From Syntrophorhabdaceae bacterium PtaU1.Bin034 (GTDB lineage: Bacteria; Desulfobacterota_G; Syntrophorhabdia; Syntrophorhabdales; WCHB1-27), in the NCBI GenBank assembly GCA_002067405.1, contig MVRP01000111.1:1-12719 (forward strand): DNA of 12,719 nt, written 5' to 3'. Below, piece after piece: positions 5,826-12,719 of this stretch. The notes under the pieces are model-generated. The model made no database searches, was not told the DNA's origin, and saw only the letters and a program-made list of their open reading frames with translations. The translations under genes and the position numbers were made by a program. How positions within the stretch are numbered: the first letter of the stretch is position 1; every line of letters starts with the position of its first letter.

Positions 5826-6969
5826 CGTTCTGTACCTCCACTATTTTCCGGAGTATTTCCGATGACGAGAAAACTTCTCCGAGCCTCGCGAGGGAAAAGA
5901 CCTCGGCCTTTCCTCTGCACGCCGCTTCCCTCACCGGATGGACATACTGTCCCATGTTCATTTCGGGGACGATGATCGCCTTTGCCTTTTCCGAAACCAC
6001 CCTGACCTCGTCTTCGGGAAAGGGCCACAGGACCAGGGGTCTGAAGAAACCGGCCTTTATGCCGCTGTCCCTCGCCTTCAGGACAGCCCCTCGCGCGGCG
6101 ATTGCCGTGCAGCCGAAGGCGAGGACCACTATCTCCGCGTCATCGAGGAATTCGCCCCGCACTTCTATGATCTCATGCTTATTCTTTTCGATCTTGTTGG
6201 TGAGCCTCTCGACCAGCGCCTTCGATACGGCAAAGTCGCTGGTCGCCTGGAAGCTGTCCTCGTTGTGGGCGCTGCTGTTCGCGTACCAGTGGTAGGGCGA
6301 GCCGAATTTCGCCATGGGCGGCACCCCTTTTTCATTTCCCTTGTAGGGGTGATACTGGTCAACAGGCCCCTGAGGCTCGGACCGGTACGCTGTCTTGATG
6401 GTATCATACGGAGGAAGCGTCACGTTCTGCCGCATGTGACCCACCACCTGGTCGGCCAGAAGGATCACCGGCACCCTGAACCTCTCCGAGAGATCAACCG
6501 CCTTTATGGTGAAATCAAACATATCCTGGACCGAGGAAGGCGACAGTACGATAGTCGCGTAATCGCCGTGGGAACCGTACCGGGCCTGCATGACGTCACC
6601 CTGGGCCGGGGACGTGGCCATGCCGATGGAAGGACCGACCCGCTGCACGTTCACGAGCACAAGGGGGACCTCTACCATGCAGGCAAGCCCCAGGTTCTCC
6701 ATCTTGAGGGAAAAGCCGGGCCCGCTGGTCGCGTCCATGGCCTTGACGCCCGTGAGCGCCGCCCCTATGGCCGCCGCAAGGCTCGCGATCTCGTCCTCCA
6801 TCTGGATGAACTTCCCTCCCACCTGGGGGAGCCTGGCCGACATGATATTCGCAATCTCGTTAGACGGCGTGATCGGATAGCCGGCGTAAAACCTCACCCC
6901 GGCCGCAATCGCGCCCTCCGCACACGCCTCGTTCCCCTGCATCAGCTTTACTCTTCTTTCAGGTTCCAT
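5818..6969 (-). CDS. korA: 2-oxoacid:ferredoxin oxidoreductase, alpha subunit
   Basis: This 383-residue protein carries the pyrimidine-binding domain signature of the family: LMQGNEACAEGAIAAGVRF (9-27) and YAGYPITPSNEIA (28-40), followed by the core with ATSGPGFSLKMEN (about 79-91). The C-terminal third (from about 250) is the domain II region with VVLAFGCTAIAARGAVLKAR and ends in a short helical tail. Length is normal for KorA. The ATG has GAGGT 8 nt upstream and lies 3 nt after the korD stop codon. KorA binds the pyrimidine end of TPP together with KorB and, with KorC, accommodates CoA and the oxoacid. Substrate class cannot be read with confidence; KorA-type alpha subunits act on 2-oxoglutarate or on related oxoacids. 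Confidence 0.95.
   Translation of the reverse strand: MEPERRVKLMQGNEACAEGAIAAGVRFYAGYPITPSNEIANIMSARLPQVGGKFIQMEDEIASLAAAIGAALTGVKAMDATSGPGFSLKMENLGLACMVEVPLVLVNVQRVGPSIGMATSPAQGDVMQARYGSHGDYATIVLSPSSVQDMFDFTIKAVDLSERFRVPVILLADQVVGHMRQNVTLPPYDTIKTAYRSEPQGPVDQYHPYKGNEKGVPPMAKFGSPYHWYANSSAHNEDSFQATSDFAVSKALVERLTNKIEKNKHEIIEVRGEFLDDAEIVVLAFGCTAIAARGAVLKARDSGIKAGFFRPLVLWPFPEDEVRVVSEKAKAIIVPEMNMGQYVHPVREAACRGKAEVFSLARLGEVFSSSEILRKIVEVQNVV
5835..5839 (-). promoter_or_regulatory. Ribosome binding site supporting a TTG start for korB
   Basis: GGAGG on the minus strand, inside the end of korA, lies 9 nt before the TTG at 5823-5825. There is no ATG or GTG in frame nearby, so this site decides the unusual start. 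Confidence 0.65.
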
Positions 6970-6972
6970 CAG

Positions 6973-7161
6973 TTATACCTCTATTATCTCCAGCGCGTAA
7001 TCCGGACACCATAACTCACACATCCTGCATTTTGTGCACTTCTCGATGTTCACCGGCTCCGGACAGCCGTCAGGCCCCGTTACGTAAACCTGGAGCGGAC
7101 AAAGGTCAACGCACAACCCGCACCTTTTACATCTGTCGATATTAACTTGAATTTGACTCAT
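6973..7161 (-). CDS. korD: 2-oxoacid:ferredoxin oxidoreductase, delta (ferredoxin) subunit
   Basis: A 62-residue protein with two [4Fe-4S] motifs: Cys11/14/17/21 followed by Pro22, and Cys42/45/48/52 followed by Pro53. This is the usual 8Fe delta subunit that takes electrons from the TPP/cluster site of KorB and hands them to free ferredoxin or, possibly, to partner proteins. The ATG is preceded by GGAG at about 8 nt. It is the first gene of the operon, about 45 nt downstream of the predicted transcription start of the promoter at 7212-7240. The close D-A-B-C packing supports the Kor assignment over the pyruvate type, which more often runs gamma-delta-alpha-beta. Confidence 0.94.
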   Translation of the reverse strand: MSQIQVNIDRCKRCGLCVDLCPLQVYVTGPDGCPEPVNIEKCTKCRMCELWCPDYALEIIEV

Positions 7162-7211
7162 TGCATCAGCTCCATTCTCTTTTTCACCATCGCAATCCGT
7201 CGATAGTTTTT

Positions 7212-7240
7212 TATATATCGTATACGATATATGATGTCAA
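7212..7240 (-). promoter_or_regulatory. Sigma-70-type promoter of the kor operon
   Basis: Reading leftward on the minus strand, a perfect -35 box TTGACA (7235-7240) is followed after exactly 17 nt by TATATA (7212-7217) as the -10 box. Transcription should start near 7205, leaving a leader of about 45 nt before the korD ATG. The segment is far richer in A and T than its surroundings. No other promoter of this quality was noticed between 7200 and 1, so this may serve all ten downstream genes. Confidence 0.8.
7213..7232. promoter_or_regulatory. Perfect 20-bp palindrome, likely GntR-family operator
   Basis: The sequence ATATATCGTATACGATATAT equals its own reverse complement over 20 bases. Its core TCGTATACGA resembles the TNGT..ACNA operators described for the FadR subfamily of GntR regulators. 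It occupies the promoter spacer and five of the six -10 bases, so a bound dimer would block RNA polymerase. The GntR gene at 1345-2043 in the same unit is the natural candidate; binding itself is inferred. Confidence 0.72.
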
Positions 7241-7266
7241 GAAAAAAGAGAGGACCTTTAGTGTTG

Positions 7267-7321
7267 CCGGAATGATGCAGGAAAAGGTGTGCCTTGATGG
7301 CGAAACTGGGATGAATTCCGG
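7267..7321. repeat. Inverted repeat CCGGAAT/ATTCCGG in the glgP-korD gap
   Basis: CCGGAAT (7267-7273) and ATTCCGG (7315-7321) are exact inverse complements separated by 41 nt, which itself contains a small AAGG-TGTG-CCTT stem-loop (7284-7295). It lies between the glgP stop and the kor promoter. There is no following T-run in either direction, so it is not a clear terminator; it might be a weak transcript end structure or chance. Confidence 0.3.
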
Positions 7322-7357
7322 AGAGTTCCTAAAAGGGAATCGATTGTGCCGTGAGCT

Positions 7358-9889
7358 CTACCGCTGCCAGAGGATCAGGGCTAGTTCGAGGGGCACGGAG
7401 AGGCCGGGGCGGTTCGGAATGATGCGCGGCGTGAAATCGCCCGGGGGCCGGGCGGACGGAACCTGCGACGTATAAATATGGCTGTTTGCGCCGTTCGCCG
7501 TCTTCTCTCCCATAGCCATCTTTTGTCTGAACGGCGCCTCCCCGGGCAAAAGATTCTCCGCATAAAGCTCGACGGTAACGGAAGCAGGGTTGACCGCGCC
7601 CAGGTCGACCTCTACGCGAAAGCGGTGCTCTCCGCCGGCGGTTTCAACGTGCGTTCCTAAGAACTGCATGGACGGCCAGTCCTTCTCCAGGGATTGCCGC
7701 CACCTCACCATCTCCGCCCCTGCCGATCCATTGTCCGCCCTTCGTTCATCATAGGCGATAGCCGCAGGAACATACCAGTTTCGGGTGTATTCTCTCACCG
7801 CCCGGTTTGCGGAGAAGCTGGCAGTAAGCCGGGCCATGCTTTTTCGTATCCTCGCGACCCATTGAGCCGGAATGCCGTGCGCATCCCGCTGGTAGAACTG
7901 CGGGATCACGTCATTTTCAAGGAGCGTGTACAGAGCCCCGGCCTCTGCCGCATCCCAGGCGGGATCATCGTCGTGTTCGCGTCCGTCTCCGATAGCCCAG
8001 CCGACCTCCGGAGAATAGGCTTCCGCCCACCAGCCGTCGAGTTCCGAGAGGTTAAGGCCGCCGTTTGCCAGGACTTTCATTCCGCTCGTGCCGCACGCTT
8101 CCCAGGGCCTGCGAGGCGTATTGATCCACACATCCACGCCTCCCACAAGCTGCTCGGTGAGCAGCATGTCGTAGTCGCTCAAAAAAACAGCCCGGCCGCG
8201 CACATCGGCGCGCTTCGTGAAGCTGACCCACTGGCGTATCATGTCCTGCCCTTCCCGGTCTGCGGGATGCGCCTTCCCCGCCAGGATCAATTGGACCGGG
8301 CAATCACGGCCGGCCAGGATACGGACAAGCCGTTCGGGATCATGAAGCAGCAGCGTTGGACGCTTGTACGCCACAAAACGCCTCGCAAAGCCGAGGGTCA
8401 GTGCATCGGGGTCGAGAATGGTCCCGGCCTTTTTCTCCCCATCCGGCACCTGGCCGAGGGTCGCCATTTGTCGCGCATATCGTGCCCGCGCCTGTTCGAC
8501 GAGGGTCCGGCGCGCAGCCTGACGCATGGACCAGATCTCCTCATCCGGCACCTGGCCGATCGCTTTTTCCAGGGCATCCGTCTCGTCGAGCCATCGACCC
8601 TTGCCGCAATACATTGTCCATAGAGAATCTGCTTTCTTGGAATCCCATGTAGGCACGTGAATGCCGTTCGTGACGTGTCCGACGGGCACCTCGTCTTCCG
8701 GCCATCTCGGAAAGAGCGGTTGAAAGATGCACCGGCTCACCTTGCCGTGCAGACGGCTCACCCCGTTGACAGAGCCGCTTCCACGGATGGCGAGGTATGC
8801 CACATTGAAAGCCTCCTCGTCATCGTCGGCATTTTTCCGGCCGAGCGCCATGAGATCGCGAAAGCTGATGCCGAGCCGGTTCTCTGCGAATCGGGACAGA
8901 TATCGCCGCATGAGATCCGGCGAGAAACGGTCAAAGCCGGCAGCCACGGGCGTGTGGGTCGTAAAAATATTTCCTGCCCTCGTGACCTGAAGGGCCGCAT
9001 CAAAGGGATACCCGGTAGCTTCCATAAAATCAGCCGCACGCTCGAGTACGGCAAAGGCGGTATGGCCCTCGTTCAGGTGACACACCTTCACCTCCAGCCC
9101 AAGCAGGCGCAGAAGCCGCCAGCCGCCCACTCCTAATACGAGTTCCTGGGCGAGGCGAACATCGGGCCCCCCGCCGTACAACTGGCTCGTCACGCCTCTG
9201 ATAATGGGCGGATTGGCAGGATCGTTCGTATCGAGGAGGTACAATTTTACCCTTCCGATTTGTGCCTGCCATGCCCGAATCCACACTTTGTACGAAGGCA
9301 GCTGGATCGTCACGCGCACCCATTCGCCGTCCTCATTTCTTGCGGGCGTGATTTGCAGTTGGCCGGGGTCGTTAAAAGGGTACACGGCCGATTGCGACCC
9401 ATCCTGCGCGATGATTTGACGGAAGTATCCCTGCTGATAGAGGAGGCCGATACCGACGACGGGTATACCGAGATCCGAACATGCTTTTAATTGATCCCCT
9501 GCCACGTTGCCGAGACCGCCCGAATAAATGGGCAGGGCTTCACCGAGCATGAATTCCATGCTGAAGTACGCGACGGCGCCCAGCTTCGTATCGCTGCATG
9601 CCTTTTGAAACCATCTGTCCGCGGTGCGCGATTCCCTCAGTGCCCCCGCGAGCGTTTCCACACGGGAGCGAAAGGCGGGATCAGAGGAGAGATGCTCCAG
9701 CTTGTCAGGTGCGGCGGTTTCCAGGATGACCCACGGGTTTCGCGTCAGGTCCCACAACTCGGGATCGAGGGGACGCCAGATGTCGTCGGCACCGTGGTCC
9801 CACGACCAGCGTAAGTCGAGCGCTATCTCGACCAGTTCGTTGAACCCGGCAAACCTGCGCGGCTCGTATGAAAATATGGCCTCCGTCAT
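7358..9889 (-). CDS. glgP: Alpha-glucan (glycogen) phosphorylase, GT35 family
   Basis: This 843-residue enzyme uses phosphate to release glucose-1-phosphate from glycogen or maltodextrin. It belongs to the bacterial/archaeal alpha-glucan phosphorylase branch with an N-terminal DUF3417-type region (about 1-120). Recognisable blocks are AYFSMEFMLGEALPIYSGGLG (107-127), CHLNEGHTAFA (270-280), FTTHTPVAAGFDRF (309-322), GHVTNGIHVPTW (404-415) and RRFVAYKRP (503-511). The pyridoxal-phosphate lysine is Lys605 in EACGTSGMK, followed by GGLNLSELDGWWAEAY. The last hundred residues (about 735-843) form an additional beta-rich tail. The ATG overlaps the HAD gene stop as ATGA (9886-9889), with AGGAGG 7 nt upstream, so the two are translationally coupled. 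It is the last gene of the xfp operon. No obvious rho-independent terminator follows. Confidence 0.95.
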   Translation of the reverse strand: MTEAIFSYEPRRFAGFNELVEIALDLRWSWDHGADDIWRPLDPELWDLTRNPWVILETAAPDKLEHLSSDPAFRSRVETLAGALRESRTADRWFQKACSDTKLGAVAYFSMEFMLGEALPIYSGGLGNVAGDQLKACSDLGIPVVGIGLLYQQGYFRQIIAQDGSQSAVYPFNDPGQLQITPARNEDGEWVRVTIQLPSYKVWIRAWQAQIGRVKLYLLDTNDPANPPIIRGVTSQLYGGGPDVRLAQELVLGVGGWRLLRLLGLEVKVCHLNEGHTAFAVLERAADFMEATGYPFDAALQVTRAGNIFTTHTPVAAGFDRFSPDLMRRYLSRFAENRLGISFRDLMALGRKNADDDEEAFNVAYLAIRGSGSVNGVSRLHGKVSRCIFQPLFPRWPEDEVPVGHVTNGIHVPTWDSKKADSLWTMYCGKGRWLDETDALEKAIGQVPDEEIWSMRQAARRTLVEQARARYARQMATLGQVPDGEKKAGTILDPDALTLGFARRFVAYKRPTLLLHDPERLVRILAGRDCPVQLILAGKAHPADREGQDMIRQWVSFTKRADVRGRAVFLSDYDMLLTEQLVGGVDVWINTPRRPWEACGTSGMKVLANGGLNLSELDGWWAEAYSPEVGWAIGDGREHDDDPAWDAAEAGALYTLLENDVIPQFYQRDAHGIPAQWVARIRKSMARLTASFSANRAVREYTRNWYVPAAIAYDERRADNGSAGAEMVRWRQSLEKDWPSMQFLGTHVETAGGEHRFRVEVDLGAVNPASVTVELYAENLLPGEAPFRQKMAMGEKTANGANSHIYTSQVPSARPPGDFTPRIIPNRPGLSVPLELALILWQR

Positions 9890-10626
9890 TTCACGCCTCC
9901 TTTTTGCGGCTTTTTGTCGAACAAGTACCGGCTGCCGCTGCCCGTCCGTGGTAACGCCTCCAAGTCATAGTCCATCAGATCGCCAATCCGATCAATGGCG
10001 ATATCTGCCGGTGGATAAGACGCCACAATTGTGCGATCGGTCGCGTAATGTCCCTGCCTCACAAAGACCGTGGTCACCCGCTCATGCCACTGCTCTTTCA
10101 TGGCTGCAAGAATACGGAGCTTATCATCCACCATAACATAATGGGCCGCAGGAAAGCGACTCTCTATCTCCCTCAACTCCGTTTCCTTATGGATATAGAT
10201 GAGGACCTGCTCCGACACTGCGTCCCAGAGGCCCGATCGGAGGATCTTCCGGGGCTGAAAGACCACATCGCCGTCAGTCACGATGACGACCGTGCCTCGA
10301 TCCCGTAGATACTTGATCACGTCGAGCGCGTGCGGGTAGAGCCGCTCGTGGAAAGGATAGTCCAAAAGGTACGATGCCACGCACAAAAGCCTGGGGTCGT
10401 GCATGTCCTCAAGACGATACCGCTGAAGTGCGCCCAGATAATCAGCGTAACCAAGCTCGGCGGTGAGCTGCGCAAAAATCTCCCAGTACCGCCGCGAGGC
10501 CTCGGGGCTGACGGACCGCCTGATCTCCGCGAGATAGTCGTTCTGGGCCGCATCGTTGTCGAGCAGCGTGTTATCTACATCGAGGAGAAAAACCGTGGGG
10601 AGAGGTCCCTCGTTTCCGCGACGCAT
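9886..10626 (-). CDS. HAD-superfamily hydrolase (phosphatase-like)
   Basis: The 246-residue protein has the haloacid dehalogenase catalytic motifs: motif I DVDNTLLDND with nucleophile Asp16 and acid/base Asp18, motif II VTDGD with Thr117, a candidate motif III Lys at 127 or 147, and motif IV MVDDK with Asp167 and Asp168. Residues 26-100 form a helical cap of the C1 type, which controls substrate choice. The likely reaction is phosphate-ester hydrolysis or, less likely, a mutase step; the substrate is not known. It starts at an ATG with GAGGGG upstream, 10 nt after the phosphoketolase stop, and overlaps glgP by 4 nt, so it is embedded in a glycogen and phosphoketolase operon. A role on a sugar phosphate of that route, or in removing a toxic side product, is inference from position. 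Confidence 0.88.
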   Translation of the reverse strand: MRRGNEGPLPTVFLLDVDNTLLDNDAAQNDYLAEIRRSVSPEASRRYWEIFAQLTAELGYADYLGALQRYRLEDMHDPRLLCVASYLLDYPFHERLYPHALDVIKYLRDRGTVVIVTDGDVVFQPRKILRSGLWDAVSEQVLIYIHKETELREIESRFPAAHYVMVDDKLRILAAMKEQWHERVTTVFVRQGHYATDRTIVASYPPADIAIDRIGDLMDYDLEALPRTGSGSRYLFDKKPQKGGVK

Positions 10627-10636
10627 GAAACACCCC

Positions 10637-12719
10637 TCAGAAGGGCCACGTCCAGTTGGTGGCTTCCGGCTTATCCAGGCCGTGTTCGTATGCGTAATTG
10701 ATATTGTCGATCATCTGGTTTTTCAGCCACTCCTTGAAATGCGCCGCCGCAACCCTGAGGCGGGGCACCCGGTCGATCACGTCTATGGCGAGGCTGAAAC
10801 GGTCGATTTGGTTCCTCATGGCCAGTTCCAGAGGCGTGTTGATGTTTCCATACTCCTTGTAGCCGCGCACATGGAGGTTATCGTGGTTCGTCCTGCGATA
10901 CGCGAGCTTGTGGATCAGCCACGGGTAACCGTGAAAGTTGAAGATGATCGGCTTATCCAGGGTAAAGAGGCTGTCAAAGTCACGGTCGGAAAGCCCGTGG
11001 GAATGCTCGGTCGGCGGCTGCAGCTTGAAGAGGTCCACCACGTTGACGAAACGGACCCTGAGGTCGGGCAGGTGTTCGCGAAGCAGCGCCGTTGCGGCGA
11101 GGGCCTCCATTGTCGGCACGTCTCCCGCGCATGCCATGACCACCTCCGGCTCGCCGTCCTGGTCATTGCTGGCCCAGTCCCATATGCCGATGCCTTTGGA
11201 GCAGTGCTCAAGGGCCTGCTCCATGGTCAGGTACTGAAGATGGAGCTGTTTGTCCGCCACGATCACATTGACATAGTTGGTGCTGCGCAGGCAATGGTCC
11301 GCCACGGAAAGCAGGCAATTTGCATCGGGAGGCAGGTAAATACGGGCCACCCTGGCGCTCTTGTTGGTAACGATGTCCAGAAATCCGGGGTCCTGGTGGC
11401 TGAATCCGTTATGGTCCTGACGCCACACGGTGGAGGTGAGGAGGATGTTGAGCGAAGGGAGGGGCGCTCGCCAGGCAACCTCCAGGCACTTCTCCAGCCA
11501 CTTGGCATGCTGGTTGAACATGGAATCGATTACATGAATGAACGCCTCATAGGAAGCAAACAAGCCGTGACGGCCGGTAAGCACGTACCCTTCAAGCCAC
11601 CCCTCAAGGGTGTGTTCGCTCAGCAGTTCCATGACCCGGCCGTCGGGCGACAGGAAACCGCCGTCTGCATCCTCGGGTTTGATTTCGAGCATCCATGTTT
11701 TCGGCGTTGCCTCGTAGATCACGTTGAGGCGGTTCGATGCGGTCTCGTCCGGCCCGAAGACCCGGAAGGAAGCAGGATTGTCCCGCGCCACATCCCGGAG
11801 GAAGGCTCCCAGAACATGCGTATTCTCCGCAACGGTGTTCCCCGGCTTATCCACCTCTACCGCATAATGGCGGAAATCGGGCAGCCGGAGGGCCTTGCGC
11901 ACAGCCCCGCCGTTGGTCATGGGGTTGGCGCTCAACCGCCGCGTCCCTGTGGGGGCCAGGTCCTTCAGCTCAGGAATAAAGGTGCCCCGGGAATCGAATA
12001 GCTCGTCCGGTTTGTAGCTGCGCATCCATTCCTCAAGCAACCCCAGATGTGCGGGATTCCCATGAACATCAAGGGGAACCTGGTGTGATCGCCAAAACCC
12101 TTCAACTTTGTGGCCGTCCACTTCCTTTGGACCGGTCCATCCCTTGGGCGTGCGCAACACGATCATGGGCCACCGGGAATAACCGGAAGAAGCGCCGGCG
12201 CGTGCCCCTTCCTGAATCGCCCTGATCTCCTTCAGGATCGTCTCAAGCGTCTCCGCCATCTGCTCGTGCATGGCGCGCGGATCATCGCCTTCCAGGAAAT
12301 AGGGCGTGTAGCCGTAACCGAAGAAAAGGCTTTCCATTTCGTCGCGGCCCATCCGGCCGAATATGGTCGGATTGGCGATCTTGTAACCGTTCAGGTGGAG
12401 GACGGGAAGGACGGCGCCGTCCCTGGCCGGGTTGAGGAATTTGTTGGAGTGCCAGGCCGTCGCGAGCGCGCCCGTCTCGGCCTCGCCGTCGCCAACGGCC
12501 ACGACAACGATGAGGTCCGGATTGTCGAAGGCAGCGCCGTAGCCGTGGGAAAGGCTGTAACCCAGCTCGCCGCCCTCGTGCATGGATCCGGGGGTCTCAG
12601 GCGTGCAGTGGCTGCCGATGCCGCCGGGGAAGGAAAATTGTCTGAAAAATCTCTTCATTCCTTCTTCGTCTTCGCTCTTATCCGGATAGATTTCGGAATA
12701 GGTTCCTTCCAGATAGGCA
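10637..12719 (-). CDS. xfp: Xylulose-5-phosphate/fructose-6-phosphate phosphoketolase, N-terminus off the window
   Basis: The frame stays open past the right edge: the 20 residues before the first internal Met (12658) continue the family sequence ([20 protein letters not shown]), so the true start lies outside and about 100-125 residues are missing from a protein normally about 790 long. The visible 693 residues include [10 protein letters not shown] and the [21 protein letters not shown] block, then the TPP motif [19 protein letters not shown]. Further on come the [12 protein letters not shown] block, the TPKGWTGP block, the glutamate-containing [12 protein letters not shown] region and [15 protein letters not shown], before a normal C-terminal XFP domain ending in NWTWPF. 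The enzyme splits xylulose-5-phosphate or fructose-6-phosphate with phosphate to acetyl phosphate and a shorter aldose phosphate. It heads the visible xfp-HAD-glgP unit. Which sugar phosphate it prefers cannot be told. Confidence 0.95.
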   Translation of the reverse strand, partial: AYLEGTYSEIYPDKSEDEEGMKRFFRQFSFPGGIGSHCTPETPGSMHEGGELGYSLSHGYGAAFDNPDLIVVVAVGDGEAETGALATAWHSNKFLNPARDGAVLPVLHLNGYKIANPTIFGRMGRDEMESLFFGYGYTPYFLEGDDPRAMHEQMAETLETILKEIRAIQEGARAGASSGYSRWPMIVLRTPKGWTGPKEVDGHKVEGFWRSHQVPLDVHGNPAHLGLLEEWMRSYKPDELFDSRGTFIPELKDLAPTGTRRLSANPMTNGGAVRKALRLPDFRHYAVEVDKPGNTVAENTHVLGAFLRDVARDNPASFRVFGPDETASNRLNVIYEATPKTWMLEIKPEDADGGFLSPDGRVMELLSEHTLEGWLEGYVLTGRHGLFASYEAFIHVIDSMFNQHAKWLEKCLEVAWRAPLPSLNILLTSTVWRQDHNGFSHQDPGFLDIVTNKSARVARIYLPPDANCLLSVADHCLRSTNYVNVIVADKQLHLQYLTMEQALEHCSKGIGIWDWASNDQDGEPEVVMACAGDVPTMEALAATALLREHLPDLRVRFVNVVDLFKLQPPTEHSHGLSDRDFDSLFTLDKPIIFNFHGYPWLIHKLAYRRTNHDNLHVRGYKEYGNINTPLELAMRNQIDRFSLAIDVIDRVPRLRVAAAHFKEWLKNQMIDNINYAYEHGLDKPEATNWTWPF

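Noticed and set aside
5938..7014. Plus-strand open frame of 358 codons
   Set aside because: Mirror of korA; no motif, no ribosome site of note.
7161..7475. Possible plus-strand small gene across the glgP-korD gap
   Set aside because: It begins opposite the korD start, runs through the kor promoter and operator and into glgP; the composition changes abruptly and no family is recognised.
9463..9468. GTATAC inside glgP
   Set aside because: Symmetry ends after 8 bp and the site is in mid-gene.
10556..12001. Plus-strand open frame of 481 codons
   Set aside because: Antisense to phosphoketolase, which is unmistakable on the minus strand.
1..12719. CRISPR array, tRNA/rRNA genes, insertion sequences or phage genes
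   Set aside because: No spaced direct repeats, cloverleaf-type or rRNA segments, transposase-like frames or terminal repeats were seen; nearly all DNA is accounted for by metabolic genes.

Overview
The window is GC-rich and tightly packed. Every supported gene lies on the minus strand, so the biological reading order runs from high to low coordinates. The gene content suggests an anaerobic bacterium: a four-subunit ferredoxin-dependent 2-oxoacid oxidoreductase, a ferredoxin-fused flavoprotein, a molybdenum-hydroxylase type [2Fe-2S] subunit and a phosphoketolase. A syntroph- or Desulfobacterota-like lineage is a guess from gene content only and cannot be proven from this window.

Region A (12719 down to 7358) is a sugar and glycogen operon. 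It holds a phosphoketolase (xfp, 5' end outside the window), a HAD-family phosphatase-like protein 10 nt downstream, and an alpha-glucan phosphorylase (glgP) whose ATG overlaps the HAD stop codon by 4 nt. Together these could release glucose-1-phosphate from glycogen and feed the phosphoketolase shunt, giving acetyl phosphate.

Region B (7357 to 7162) is the only sizeable non-coding gap (196 nt). It contains a textbook sigma-70-type promoter reading leftward (TTGACA, 17 nt, TATATA). A perfect 20-bp palindrome centred on GTATAC fills the spacer and overlaps the -10 box. This is a very good candidate operator for the FCD-type GntR regulator encoded five kilobases downstream in the same transcription direction.

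Region C (7161 down to 1) looks like one ten-gene transcription unit: korD-korA-korB-korC, a small cupin, a DUF2848 protein, a PreA-like dihydroorotate/dihydropyrimidine dehydrogenase-family flavoprotein with two C-terminal [4Fe-4S] motifs, the GntR regulator, a nitrilase-superfamily amidohydrolase, and the start of a [2Fe-2S] subunit of a xanthine dehydrogenase/CO dehydrogenase/4-hydroxybenzoyl-CoA reductase-type enzyme that runs off the left edge. Gaps are short or genes overlap. I do not recognise this combination as a described pathway. The parts (hydroxylase, C-N hydrolase, dihydropyrimidine dehydrogenase-like reductase, ferredoxin-linked oxoacid oxidation) would fit anaerobic catabolism of an N-containing ring, amide or aromatic compound, but the substrate is not determined by the sequence.
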